NCBI RefSeq assembly: GCF_016765695.1
Contig: NZ_JAETGO010000034.1
Location: 216,129 to 280,128 of the forward strand
Length of the DNA stretch: 64,000 bases
Source: Sporosalibacterium faouarense
GTDB lineage: Bacteria > Bacillota > Clostridia > Tissierellales > VENL01
Reading direction: 5' to 3'
A program made the position numbers and the translations under genes. This document shows positions 34,976 through 44,013 of this stretch, piece after piece. Below the pieces are notes generated by a model. It did no database searches, was not told the DNA's origin, and worked only from the letters and a program-made list of their open reading frames with translations. Within the stretch, counting starts at the first letter, position 1. Each line of letters begins with the position of its first letter.

Positions 34976-35767
34976 ATGAATGATACAAATAAAACTGATA
35001 TTAGGAATGCTGTTCGTGAAAGTTATGGTAAAATAGCTGATGACAAGGTTAATGATACAGGATGTTGTAGCGGTAGTATTAAAATTAAAAATTCTACAAA
35101 AGAAATATCGAGTAAAATAGGGTATTCTGATGAAGAAATATCAAATGTACCAGAAGATGCTAACATGGGATTAGGTTGTGGTAATCCTCAGCTAATTGCA
35201 GAAATAAAGAAAGGTGAAATAGTAATTGATCTTGGGAGCGGAGGAGGATTTGACTGTTTCTTGGCATCAAAAAAGGTAGGTTCAAAGGGATATGTAATTG
35301 GGGTAGATATGACTCCTGAAATGGTAAGTAAATCAAGGACCCTATCTAGAAAACATAGATATACGAATGTAGATTTCAGATTAGGTGAAATTGAAAACCT
35401 TCCAGTAGCTGATAATACAGCAGATGTGATTATCTCAAATTGTGTAATAAACTTGTCTCCTAAAAAACAAAGGGTATATAATGAGGCATACAGGGTATTG
35501 AAAAAAGGTGGTAGAGTTGCTATTTCTGATGTAGTCCTAATTAAAGAGCTGACAGAAGAAATGAAGCAAGATGAAAAACTTTATTGTGGTTGAGTTACTG
35601 GTGCTTCTTCAGTTGAAGAACTAAAAATATACTTAGAGAGAGCTGGATTTAGTAATATAGACATCGAAACCAAAGAGGTATCTAAGGAATATGCTGAGAA
35701 ATGGGCACATAATTTAAGGGTTGGTGAATACATTATGTCTGCTTCAATAAGAGCAACTAAATTGTAA
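34976..35767 (+). CDS. arsM: Arsenite methyltransferase ArsM, probable selenoprotein (UGA = Sec206)
   Basis: 263 codons from ATG 34976 (after AGGAG). It has the ArsM plan: NDTGCCSGS near the N-terminus, GLGCGNP before SAM motif I (VIDLGSGGGFDCFLA), then NLPVADNTADVIISNCVI. TGA at 35591-35593 interrupts one continuous frame: KLYCG-(TGA)-VTGASSVEELKIYL, with the frame running on through a typical ArsM C-terminus to TAA 35765-35767. The TGA sits where family members have the second catalytic Cys (YCGC-x-x-GA). A hairpin with a GT in its apical loop starts 11 bases after the TGA, as in bacterial SECIS elements. ArsM transfers methyl groups from SAM to As(III). If it is not Sec, the gene is a recent nonsense mutant. 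Confidence 0.82.
35605..35620 (+). promoter_or_regulatory. Candidate bacterial SECIS hairpin
   Basis: TTCTTCA (35605-35611), GT, TGAAGAA (35614-35620). The apical G lies 18-19 bases after the UGA, inside the 16-37 base range accepted for SelB recognition, and the loop may open to CAGTTG. Confidence 0.6.
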
Positions 35768-35816
35768 TATTACTATGTAACTAACAAATAGAACTAAATT
35801 ACGAAGGAGGTAAGCT

Positions 35817-36095
35817 GTGAAATTTCAAATTGAGCCGGAAGCTAAAGCATATATAGTAGAAAAAAATCAAGCGATTATGATTATGTTATCAAGTATGAGT
35901 GGGTGCTGTGGAGGTGCCGCATCAATGCCTAAAATTGAGTTGGGAGCACCACGGGACGTGTCTAAATTTGAAAAAATGGAAGTAGAAGAAATTACAATAT
36001 ATTGTGATAAGGAAATCGAAACGGTTCAGAAAATAAAGATTGGTCTTTCAAGGCTGTTTTATTTTAAAAAATTAACAATAGAACTCGCTGAATAA
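35817..36095 (+). CDS. CC/Se-motif family small protein
   Basis: 92 residues with MSGCCGGAASMPKIELGAP in the centre. This matches a small family in which the CC pair is CysCys or CysSec, often found in selenium-using Firmicutes; here both are Cys (TGC TGT). Function unknown; a redox or metal(loid)-binding role is suggested by the pair and by arsM 49 bases upstream. GTG 35817 follows AAGGAGG. No signal peptide or membrane segment. Confidence 0.78.
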   Translation: MKFQIEPEAKAYIVEKNQAIMIMLSSMSGCCGGAASMPKIELGAPRDVSKFEKMEVEEITIYCDKEIETVQKIKIGLSRLFYFKKLTIELAE

Positions 36096-36526
36096 TGTCT
36101 GCTTTATCCAAAAGAAATAATAGAGCTGTTAATGAGTTTAATAAAAATCTTCATAATTTCTTCATATCTGGAGGTTATAATTTTATCAACCTCCCCTTTA
36201 TATATATAACTGCTTAAAATAGTAGCTTATCTTAAAGCTACTATTTTAAGATATACATATGGCAATGTGGGTATATATTTTGATCTTCATAATAATCTTG
36301 AAAAAATACTCTACAATAAGTTGGTTAGAACTTGAAGAGGCTGGAGAATCAGTTTAGAACAGTACTTTAGAAATATTGATGTGGAGGTTAGTAAAAGTAG
36401 AAATTGATGGAGAAGAATATATGAAAAAGATTTATTATTGGAATGACAATAAACTTTGATCGCAAGATTTGCTGGATGATAAAAAAATATAAATACAAGT
36501 GAATATAAAAATAGGGGGGCAACTAA
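36096..36526. other. Intergenic region with two hairpins
   Basis: 431 bases without a recognised gene. GGAGGTT/AACCTCC (36170-36176 with 36188-36194) and a perfect 16-bp stem (36213-36228 with 36235-36250) follow the CC/Se gene and probably terminate it. The remaining 270 bases contain short open stretches without family resemblance. Confidence 0.5.
36213..36250 (+). terminator. 16-bp hairpin after the arsM unit
   Basis: CTTAAAATAGTAGCTT and its exact reverse complement, loop ATCTTA. Confidence 0.55.
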
Positions 36527-38230
36527 GTGGCTTTTTTACGGAGGATAAAAATATTTCACAAGTTAATGTTTGCAGCTGTAACGATATCTATTATTTTAGG
36601 GATTATGGGAGGGTATGGTATATTTAATACCCATAATATCTATGAAGATGTTGATGATATGTATAATAATCATTTCAAGCTAAATATAAGTTTAGAGAAA
36701 GCCCATAGTAGTTTTGTATATTTAGATGCTTTGGTCACTAGGAAAATCATCCAAGAGGTGGATTTACAGAATATAAAGGAATATATATAGGAGACAGATT
36801 TATTGATAGCTGAAATTGAGGTTCTGAATCATGGTGAAGGAGATAGTGAAAAAAATACTAAAGGTGATAGTATAGACCTATTAAGAGATAAGTGGACAAG
36901 CTATCGAAATGATTTGAATAGTATTATAACATCATATGTCGATACTGAAGCTTTCACGAAAGAATATTTCCAGATACAGCAGCAAAGAGTCCAAATAATG
37001 GATATCTTTTTCAATTTAACAGAAAATAATGAAGTTATGGCAGAAGATACATATATCCACAGCACAGAACAATATAATTCCTTAAGAGTGACTATGATTA
37101 CACTAACAGGGTTAGGTGTGGTATTATGTTTTCTATTTGGCCTTTTATTTTCTCTTGATATTAGGAGAAAGTTAAGTAAGGGCTTGAGTTTTGCAAGGAG
37201 CTTAGGGGCTAAAAATTTATTGGATAGTGTAGAAATTAAAAGTGAGGATGAAATAGGTGATTTAATAAAACAATTAGATATTTCAAGGTTGGCAATTAAA
37301 AACATACTAGAGCAGATGAAAGACTTAATTACTGATGTATCTAAAACGAATACCCATATGATCAATAATGTAGAAGAATCAAATGTATTTATGCAGGGTA
37401 TTCAGCAAGGTATTGGAAGTATATCTGCTGGTGCACAACAAAGTGCAGTATCTACAGAAGAAATAACAAATAAATTAATAGATTTAGAAACATCCATCTC
37501 ATCAATTGATGAATATGCATTACATACGGTAAGTAAAAGCAGTGAAATAAAGGAAATATCAGAAATAAGCTCAAAGGATATTGTGGAGCTGTTAGATTCT
37601 ATGAGTAATATCTCAAAGTCCTCATTTAGCACGATAACTAATGCAGAGAAACTTAAAACTCAGTCACAACAGATTAATAAGACTGTTGAAATTATAGATA
37701 ATATATCCAATAAGATCAATCTACTAGCATTGAATGCATCTATTGAAGCGGCGCATGCAGGAGATGCTGGCAGAGGATTTTCTATCGTTGCAGCTGAGAT
37801 AAGAGAATTGGCTGTGGAAACCAAAAGAACCCTAGCAGCTGTAGAAAATATTAATAAAGCTACACTAGACACAATAGATGATGTTGTTAATGGCGTTAGG
37901 GAAGTGAATGAAAAGATTTCTAATGGATTAGAGCTAACAACAAAGACAGATAAAGGGGTTAAGGACATTATTACAAATATTTTTGATGTGGATCAAAGAA
38001 TACAAAAGATACAAGAGGTTATTAAGAATCAAACAACGGTTACTAGTAGCATAGTTAAAGCAGGAGAAGTGATTGCTGAAAATGCATATCAATCTACAAA
38101 CGAAATAGAAAAAATAGAGGCGGATATTGATAATCAAGTTAGATTACTTAATAATATCAATGACACAGTTAATCGTTTCAGTGGCTTAGTAGATAGTACT
38201 GAGAAAGAAATAGGTCAATTTAAATTATAA
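36527..38230 (+). pseudogene. Methyl-accepting chemotaxis protein with an amber codon
   Basis: 568 codons in one frame from GTG 36527 (after AGGGGGG), interrupted by TAG 36788-36790 (residue 88). Domains: membrane helix 1 (FAAVTISIILGIMGGYGIF), a four-helix-bundle sensor (about 35-190), helix 2 ([20 protein letters not shown]), HAMP, and a signalling domain whose tip reads [36 protein letters not shown], almost the full hairpin-tip consensus. Without readthrough only an 87-residue fragment and a possible cytoplasmic restart at 36803 would be made. Confidence 0.85.
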
Positions 38231-38346
38231 AATTTATTATGTAGCTAGAAGGAAATTGATGTATAAGAAGCATGATATTGAAATTAGTTCTAAGATAGTA
38301 TGATTGTAGCACTAAAAGATTATTCAAATCTTACGAAGGAGCAAGT

Positions 38347-39393
38347 ATGATGAGAAAAACAGTTCTAAGCATTTGTTTGATAACAATGCTCATATATATA
38401 AGCAGCATAAATGGGTTCGCCCTTGAAAAAGAGAATATAAGATTTTCAGATGTTCCAGAGTCAGCTTGGTTTGCCAGTTATGTATCTAAGCTCATAGAAA
38501 TGGGAAGCATTAATGGGGATGGCGATGGGGAATTTAGGCCAGATAGAAGGATTACGAAAGCAGAGTTTATAGTGCTTGTATTAAATACTTTAGGGAGCAA
38601 ACAAGAAGTTGCAATTGATGAGCATTGGGCTATGAATTACATAAGAGAAGCACAGTCTATAGGGATTATAGATAAAAATGAGTTTAGGAGTGCTGAATTA
38701 AGCAATGAAATTGACCGCTTAGAGGCAACCAAAGTATTAGTAAGTGCTTTAGATGAGGAGTACGCAGAGGATTTGAAGGGTTATGTTAGGTACATAGAGG
38801 ATTATGCTAGGATCCCTGAAGAATATGTAGAGTATGTTCTAAAAGCTTATGTAAAGGGTTTGGTTTCTGGATATCCTGATGGAGAATTTAAAGGAAGTGA
38901 AGGTTTAACAAGGGCTGAAGCTTCTATAATGGTTGTTAAAATGATTGATAAAGATGAGAGAAGTACTATAGAAGAAGCGAGGGAAGATTTAGAAAATACG
39001 GTAAGGGTACAAGAGGAGGAGAAACGTGAAAACATTGTAAATACAGCTCTGAAGTTCCAAGGAGTACCATATCGTTGGGGAGGAGTTTCACCTTCTGGAT
39101 TTGATTCCTCAGGATTTATTTGGTATGTTTTTCAACAAAATGATATTGACATTCCACGGGTTTCTTCAGATATCTATAACTTTGGAGACCCAATTACAAG
39201 AGAAGAGCTACAACCTGGTGATTTAGTATTTTTTGAAGGGTATAAACCGGGACCATCTCATGGGAGTATTTATATTGGAGATGACGAATTTATTCATTCT
39301 CCATCTACAGGTAAAACAGTATCTATAGATAATTTAAATGACCCATATTACTGGGGGCCTAGACAATATGGAGGTCTACGAATTATCAAATAG
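38347..39393 (+). CDS. SLH-domain NlpC/P60 protein with Ser in place of catalytic Cys
   Basis: 348 residues: signal peptide (about 1-25), two to three S-layer-homology repeats (FSDVPESAWFASYVSKLIEMG; GDGEFRPDRRITKAEF; GLVSGYPDGEFKGSEGLTRAEA), a charged linker, then an NlpC/P60 domain (about 228-348): YRWGGVSPSGFDSSGFI, LQPGDLVFF, SHGSIYIGDDEFIHSPS. The conserved nucleophile in DCSG is a Cys; here residue 254 is Ser (TCC 39106-39108). The catalytic His in SHGSIYIG is present. The protein would sit on the wall through SLH domains; it may be a non-catalytic peptidoglycan binder. Confidence 0.85.
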   Translation: MMRKTVLSICLITMLIYISSINGFALEKENIRFSDVPESAWFASYVSKLIEMGSINGDGDGEFRPDRRITKAEFIVLVLNTLGSKQEVAIDEHWAMNYIREAQSIGIIDKNEFRSAELSNEIDRLEATKVLVSALDEEYAEDLKGYVRYIEDYARIPEEYVEYVLKAYVKGLVSGYPDGEFKGSEGLTRAEASIMVVKMIDKDERSTIEEAREDLENTVRVQEEEKRENIVNTALKFQGVPYRWGGVSPSGFDSSGFIWYVFQQNDIDIPRVSSDIYNFGDPITREELQPGDLVFFEGYKPGPSHGSIYIGDDEFIHSPSTGKTVSIDNLNDPYYWGPRQYGGLRIIK

Positions 39394-39449
39394 GATATGT
39401 ATAATGTAAGAGGATAAAATCTAACCTTAGCAAATCTATATTTAAAATT

Positions 39450-39717
39450 ATTTTTGAAGCGAGAAAGAGCCTTGATTATATTAATAAGTCACTTGTGAAA
39501 ATTGTTCATCGAAAATATAAAGGTAAAGGAAAATTCATGGGGAAGTCATGGATATTTCTTGGTCGATGGGCTAAAAGCAACCCTTCATTTTTCTATCACT
39601 GGGAAAAGGGGATTGCACTGACGATAGGTTGATAAGAACTGTATGACAGGAGAATGTCACGTGCGGCTCTGTGAGAGGTTTGGGGTGAAACTTCCCTTAT
39701 CTACTCGACTAATAGAT
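39450..39717 (+). mobile_element. Group II intron 3' end (RT tail plus domains V-VI)
   Basis: The first part codes the C-terminal end of a group II maturase (SLVKIVHRKYKGKGKFMGKS, FLGRWAKSNPSFFYHW) to a stop near 39635. It is followed by GTATGACAGGAGAATGTCAC, GTGCGGCTCTGTGAGAGG and a domain VI-like hairpin to CTACTCGAC. This 3' end matches the type of intron A, whose 5' half is 12 kb upstream. The 5' part here is missing. Confidence 0.8.
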
Positions 39718-39920
39718 GGATGGCAAAACTAATGAATCTCATGGAAGCATTAAGACCAGTGTATTTGGATTTGTCTTGAAATTTGATCCAGGTAGTCGTG
39801 TTAATATATATTCTAGATAATTGTAGGGATTTAGGCCCTTTGCTGTTTCTACTAGGGGAATATACACTTGCACTAGCCTTTGTCCTTTCTGGAATACCAC
39901 AGAATTCCCAATTCTACTTA
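39718..39920 (-). pseudogene. IS66 TnpC C-terminal fragment (-)
   Basis: Minus strand: NWEFCGIPERTKASASVYS, then after a frameshift VETAKGLNPYNYLEYILTRL and PGSNFKTNPNTLVLMLP. These match the last 90 residues of IS66 TnpC, but diverge from the intact copy at 19.2 kb. Several stops. Confidence 0.8.
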
Positions 39921-40005
39921 AGAATGTAAAAGAAACAAATGGTTATTTTCTGCCTCAACTAAGGGAGCAGAGTCCAGTGCAGTACTCTATAAGTGTAAAT
40001 TATAT
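39921..40005 (+). pseudogene. IS66 TnpC C-terminal fragment (+)
   Basis: Plus strand: KRNKWLFSASTKGAESSAVL, matching the TnpC segment GRKNW(L)FS... of a third IS66 variant. It starts where the minus-strand fragment ends, so the two are divergent and meet at the same conserved motif. It is cut by the IS21 element. Confidence 0.7.
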
Positions 40006-40096
40006 AATGAAAATACACAAAAATTATAATCTCAAAGTGCACAGATTTGTGTAGTTTTTTAGTATAATATTTCAAAAACAACTTAGGAGAAATATT

Positions 40097-41311
40097 ATGC
40101 GAAAAGATGTAGCAAATCAAATAAAATTGCTAAAGGAGGACACAGTATTATTGAACAAAAGTGAATTAGCTAGAAGATTTAATTGTAACAGAAGAACAGT
40201 AGATAAATATTTAAAGGAGGTAGACAGTTCTAGAAAATCTAGAGAAGTAAAAAGCAAGTTAGATGGGTTTAAAGAAGTAGTAATAGATAAAGTAGATAAT
40301 TATGGTTCAAATTCAATGGCAGTATTTAAATTCATAGAAAAGAAAGGTTATGAAGGAGGTTATCAGACCGTAAATAACTTTGTTAAGAATCATAAGAAAT
40401 CTGAAATAAAGAAGGCTACAATCAGATTTGATACAAGTCCTGGACTTCAAGCTCAGGTAGACTGGAAAGAAAGTATAAAGATGGTCAGTAAGCTTGGTGA
40501 AATATTTGAAGTGAATATATTTTTAATGGTCTTAGGATATTCAAGACTTAAATATTTAAAGCTAACTACAAATAGGACTCAGGAAACTCTATTTGAATGT
40601 TTGTTTGAAGGTTTTAGATACTTTGAGGGTATTCCGAAGGAGATACTCTTTGATAACATGTCCACGGTAGTGGATAGAAAAAATACAACTTTTAAAAATA
40701 TAGCTATTAATAATAAGTTCAAACATTTTTCTATGGATGCTGGATTTGAGGTCATTACTTGTAGACCCTATAGATCAGAAACAAAGGGTAAAGTAGAAAC
40801 CCTTGCAAAATTAGTAAACCGTATTACCCCTTATAACGGAGAATTTAATACATTTGAGGAACTAGAATCTATTGTTATTGCATTTAATGAGGAAATAAAC
40901 TATGAAGTATCACAAGCTACAGGAGAAATTCCCTATGAAAGATTTGAAAAGGAAAAAGAGTATTTAAACCCCTTACCAGCAATGGATGTCCTTATATCAT
41001 ATTTCCACCACGAAAAGGAATATAAGGTCTCTAATGAATCCATGATCAAGTATAAGGGAAAAAAATACTCAGTTCCCACAAGATATATAGGTTTATACCT
41101 AACAGTTTCAGAAATAGATTCTGAAATATATATTTATTATACAGAAGATTTAATAGCTTGTCACAAGATGTCAGATAAAATTCTTCACTATAAAAAAGAG
41201 CATGCAAAGGAAATACTTCTTTCTGATGCCTTTAAACATTATTCTGATGAGAATATAGAATCCTTTATAGAAGAGACTTTAAGAAATATGGATATATTTT
41301 TGGAGGACTAA
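40097..41311 (+). CDS. istA: IS21 transposase IstA
   Basis: 404 residues: N-terminal HTH (LNKSELARRFNCNRRTVDKY), then an rve-type DDE core with GLQAQVDWKES, ILFDNMSTV and PYRSETKGKVE, and a C-terminal Mu-type beta domain. Intact by length. ATG 40097 follows TTAGGAG. Works with the IstB ATPase to transpose IS21. Confidence 0.92.
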   Translation: MRKDVANQIKLLKEDTVLLNKSELARRFNCNRRTVDKYLKEVDSSRKSREVKSKLDGFKEVVIDKVDNYGSNSMAVFKFIEKKGYEGGYQTVNNFVKNHKKSEIKKATIRFDTSPGLQAQVDWKESIKMVSKLGEIFEVNIFLMVLGYSRLKYLKLTTNRTQETLFECLFEGFRYFEGIPKEILFDNMSTVVDRKNTTFKNIAINNKFKHFSMDAGFEVITCRPYRSETKGKVETLAKLVNRITPYNGEFNTFEELESIVIAFNEEINYEVSQATGEIPYERFEKEKEYLNPLPAMDVLISYFHHEKEYKVSNESMIKYKGKKYSVPTRYIGLYLTVSEIDSEIYIYYTEDLIACHKMSDKILHYKKEHAKEILLSDAFKHYSDENIESFIEETLRNMDIFLED

Positions 41312-41313
41312 TT

Positions 41314-42078
41314 ATGAGTTCATATGCTAAATTACTTAATAATTTAGAAACACTTAAATTAGAGAAGTTTAGAAGCTTCTTACCTAACTTTTTAGAAGAA
41401 ATAGCTAAAAAACAAATTCCCTTTACTGATGCTCTCTTAGAGCTAACTGAAAAGGAATTAGAATTTAGAAATGAAAGGGCTTCAAAGATTCAAATAGCAG
41501 TATCTGCATTTCCCTTTGAAAAGACATTAAAGGATTTTGATTTCGATTTTCAACCTTCAATAAATAAAACTCAACTCCTAGATCTTGCGAGCTTAAGATT
41601 CCTAGAAAATAAGGAAAATGTTTTATTCTTTGGTTCTTCTGGGGTTGAAAAAACTCACTTAGCTGTAGCTCTTGGTATAGCTGCAGCTAAGAAAAGATAT
41701 ATTACCTACTTTATATCTTGTCATGATCTTATTATGCAACTCAATAAAGCTTACGCTGAAAATCGACTAGAAGCTAAACTAAAACATTATTCTAAATATA
41801 AGCTTTTAATTATTGATGAAATCGGATATCTACCAATTGATAAGCAAGGAGCAAATCTCTTATTTCAGCTAATAAATAAGCGATATGAAAAGAATTCTAC
41901 TATAATAACCACTAATCAACCCTTTAGTAAATGGGGTGAAGTATTTTCAGATATAACCCTTGCTAACGCAATACTTGATAGATTAATCCATCACTCCTCT
42001 ATCATTAAAATAACAGGACCTTCCTATAGATTAAAGGGAAAAGTAGAGCTTATGGAAGCAAAGAAGAATAATAACTAA
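41314..42078 (+). CDS. istB: IS21 helper ATPase IstB with altered Walker A
   Basis: 254 residues, DnaC-like AAA+ fold. Walker A reads FGSSGVEKTHLA instead of GxxGVGKTHLA: the Gly before the Lys is Glu (GAA 41647-41649, residue 112). Walker B is LLIIDEIGYLP, with sensor 1 TTNQPF. The substituted Gly is nearly invariant because it shapes the phosphate loop, so ATP binding is probably lost. Otherwise complete. ATG 41314 follows GGAGG. Confidence 0.88.
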   Translation: MSSYAKLLNNLETLKLEKFRSFLPNFLEEIAKKQIPFTDALLELTEKELEFRNERASKIQIAVSAFPFEKTLKDFDFDFQPSINKTQLLDLASLRFLENKENVLFFGSSGVEKTHLAVALGIAAAKKRYITYFISCHDLIMQLNKAYAENRLEAKLKHYSKYKLLIIDEIGYLPIDKQGANLLFQLINKRYEKNSTIITTNQPFSKWGEVFSDITLANAILDRLIHHSSIIKITGPSYRLKGKVELMEAKKNNN

Positions 42079-42125
42079 TTATAATAATTGTGCACTTTGA
42101 GATTATAATTTTTGTGCACTTTTAG

Positions 42126-43984
42126 GGTTCTTTCCAAAGTTAGTTGATGTAGTAGCCTTGCTGTTATATGATATAGTTATATTATTTACTTTGGGAGGAA
42201 CTATAGTGGATGAGCTAATAAAATTATTAGATAAAAATTTAAAATATATTAACCATAAAATAGAAGATGAAACTATATATATTTATGTAAAATCAAACAG
42301 AGATAAGTGTTATTGCCCTGACTGTAATTCGCTTTCAAAACGAGTACATTCTAGATATGAGAGAAGCTTTCAAGACCTACCGATTATAGGTAGAAAGTCA
42401 ATTATTATTTTAAATAATAGAAAGTTTTTCTGTGATAATAAAAACTGTCATAAAAGAACATTTTCAGAAAAGTTTGATTTCATAAGGGATAGAGCCAAGA
42501 GGACAAAAAGACTTGAAGATGAAATAATTAATTTATCACAAAATATGAGTTCCATATCAGCATCTAAATTATTAAGAAAAAATATTGTAACTATAGGAAA
42601 AAGTACAGTATGTAATATTCTAAAAAAAACAAAACCAAGTGCTAAATAAAGCCAAAATTAGAAAGGTTTGCATAGACGATTTTGCAATAAAAAAAAGGGC
42701 TAAATATGGAACAGTTATGATAGATATTGAAAGCAGAAAGATTGTAGATATATTAGAGTCTAGGGATTATGAAGATGTTAAGAATTGGCTAGAAACATTT
42801 CCAAATATAGAATTGGTATCAAGAGATGGTTCTATTGTATATAAAAAAGCAGTAGAAGATGCTCATCCAGGAGCAATACAAATTAATGATAGATTTCATA
42901 TACTTAAAAATCTAACGGATTACTTTAAACAACTTATTAAAAGAAATTTCAATAAAAAAGTAGAAGTTGAGAAATTGGAAACTATTAAACCAGAAGAAAT
43001 CCTGGTATTAAAAGAAAAATATAAATATGATACAAAGTGGGATTTGATATGCAGAGTTAAACAGTTACGTAGCTTAAAATACACAATTAATGATATATGC
43101 AAAATACTAGGTATAGGCAATAAAACGGTAATAACCTATTTTAAAATACCATATGAAGACAAACAAAAATATGATAAAGTCACAAATGCTAAGGCAAAAG
43201 AAATGGATACAGTTAATAGAAAACAAGGTTTAATTAATAAAGCTAAAGAATTAAAAGATAAAGGAACATCCATAAGAAAAATAGCTGAAGAAATGTCCTT
43301 AGATAGAAAAACAGTTAAAAAATATTTAGAATTTAATGGTTGCTGGGAACATGGGTCTAAAGGATTAAAAAGGCAAAGTATTCTTGATAATTATAAAGAA
43401 ATAATAAAACAAATGCATATATCTGGGGAAAATTCTAATGAAATTTATATAAATATAAAAAAGCAAGGGTATAAAGGTAGTGACTCCCTTATAAGAAAGT
43501 TTATTACAACTCTTAGAAATGAGATTATGGAAGATAATGAAATAATAAATATAGATTACGTTCATAGAAAGGACTTAATTAGTTTACTGTATAGACCTTT
43601 AGAAAAAGTTGAAAATATTACAGCTACGCAATTAGACAAATTATTAAAAAAGTATGAGAATCTTAAATTAGTCTTTGATACTTTAGAAAAATTTAAGCAA
43701 ATATTATTTGGCAAAGATAATACTCAGCTAAAGCATTGGATTCAGAAATGCAAAACACTAAATATTAGAGAATTAAATAGCTTTATAAAAGGGATCACAA
43801 GGGATATTGATGCAGTCAACAATGCTATTTTATATAAATATAGTAACGGTTTAGCCGAAGGAAAAATAAACAAAATAAAGTTTATTAAAAGAATAATGTA
43901 TGGTAGATGTAGCTTCCAAACTTTAAAAGACAGGGTGTTGAGCCTAGAAAATAATTAAATAATCAACTAACTTTGGAAAGAACC
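42126..43984 (+). mobile_element. ISL3-family insertion sequence
   Basis: 1859 bases with perfect 23-bp terminal inverted repeats: GGTTCTTTCCAAAGTTAGTT... (42126-42148) and its reverse complement (43962-43984). Flanking octamers ACTTTTAG and GGATTTAT differ, so the expected 8-bp duplication is absent; a deletion or recombination occurred at one end. The right end lies in the 5' part of the mcrB gene. Confidence 0.9.
42206..43958 (+). pseudogene. ISL3 transposase split by a frameshift in an A8 run
   Basis: From GTG 42206 (after GGGAGG): zinc-finger CPDCNSLSKRVHSRYER ... FCDNKNCHKRTFSEKFDF, HTH, then DDE motif starting VCIDDFAIKKRAKYGT and a helix-turn-helix insertion (GTSIRKIAEEMSLDRKTVKK). 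The first frame stops at 42647-42649; the rest is in another frame from 42639. Removing one A from the run at 42622-42629 restores a single frame. Slippage during transcription could still give some full-length enzyme. Confidence 0.85.
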
Positions 43985-44013
43985 GGATTTATTTTACCAT
44001 TAACATTGATGAA

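Larger units (their letters stand above)
40014..42119 (+). mobile_element. IS21-family insertion sequence
   Basis: Terminal repeats: ATACACAAAAATTATAATCT... to GTGCACA (40014-40043), matched by the reverse complement of 42089-42119 (TGTGCACTTTGAGATTATAA...TGTGCACT). It contains istA and istB with a 2-base gap. No target duplication was recognised at the flanks. istB has a Walker A change that may make the element inactive. Confidence 0.88.

Noticed and set aside
33521..36790. Two in-frame TAG codons (IS110 transposase, chemoreceptor) as pyrrolysine sites
   Set aside because: Neither protein belongs to a family with a known functional Pyl, the sites are not at conserved catalytic positions, and nonsense mutation in a transposase and a redundant receptor is the simpler explanation.
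36901..38137. Minus-strand open frames within the chemoreceptor
   Set aside because: The plus-strand coding signal is clear; the minus frames are by-products of its codon pattern.
42118..43992. Target-site duplication of ISL3
   Set aside because: The octamers next to the perfect 23-bp ends (ACTTTTAG and GGATTTAT) do not match.
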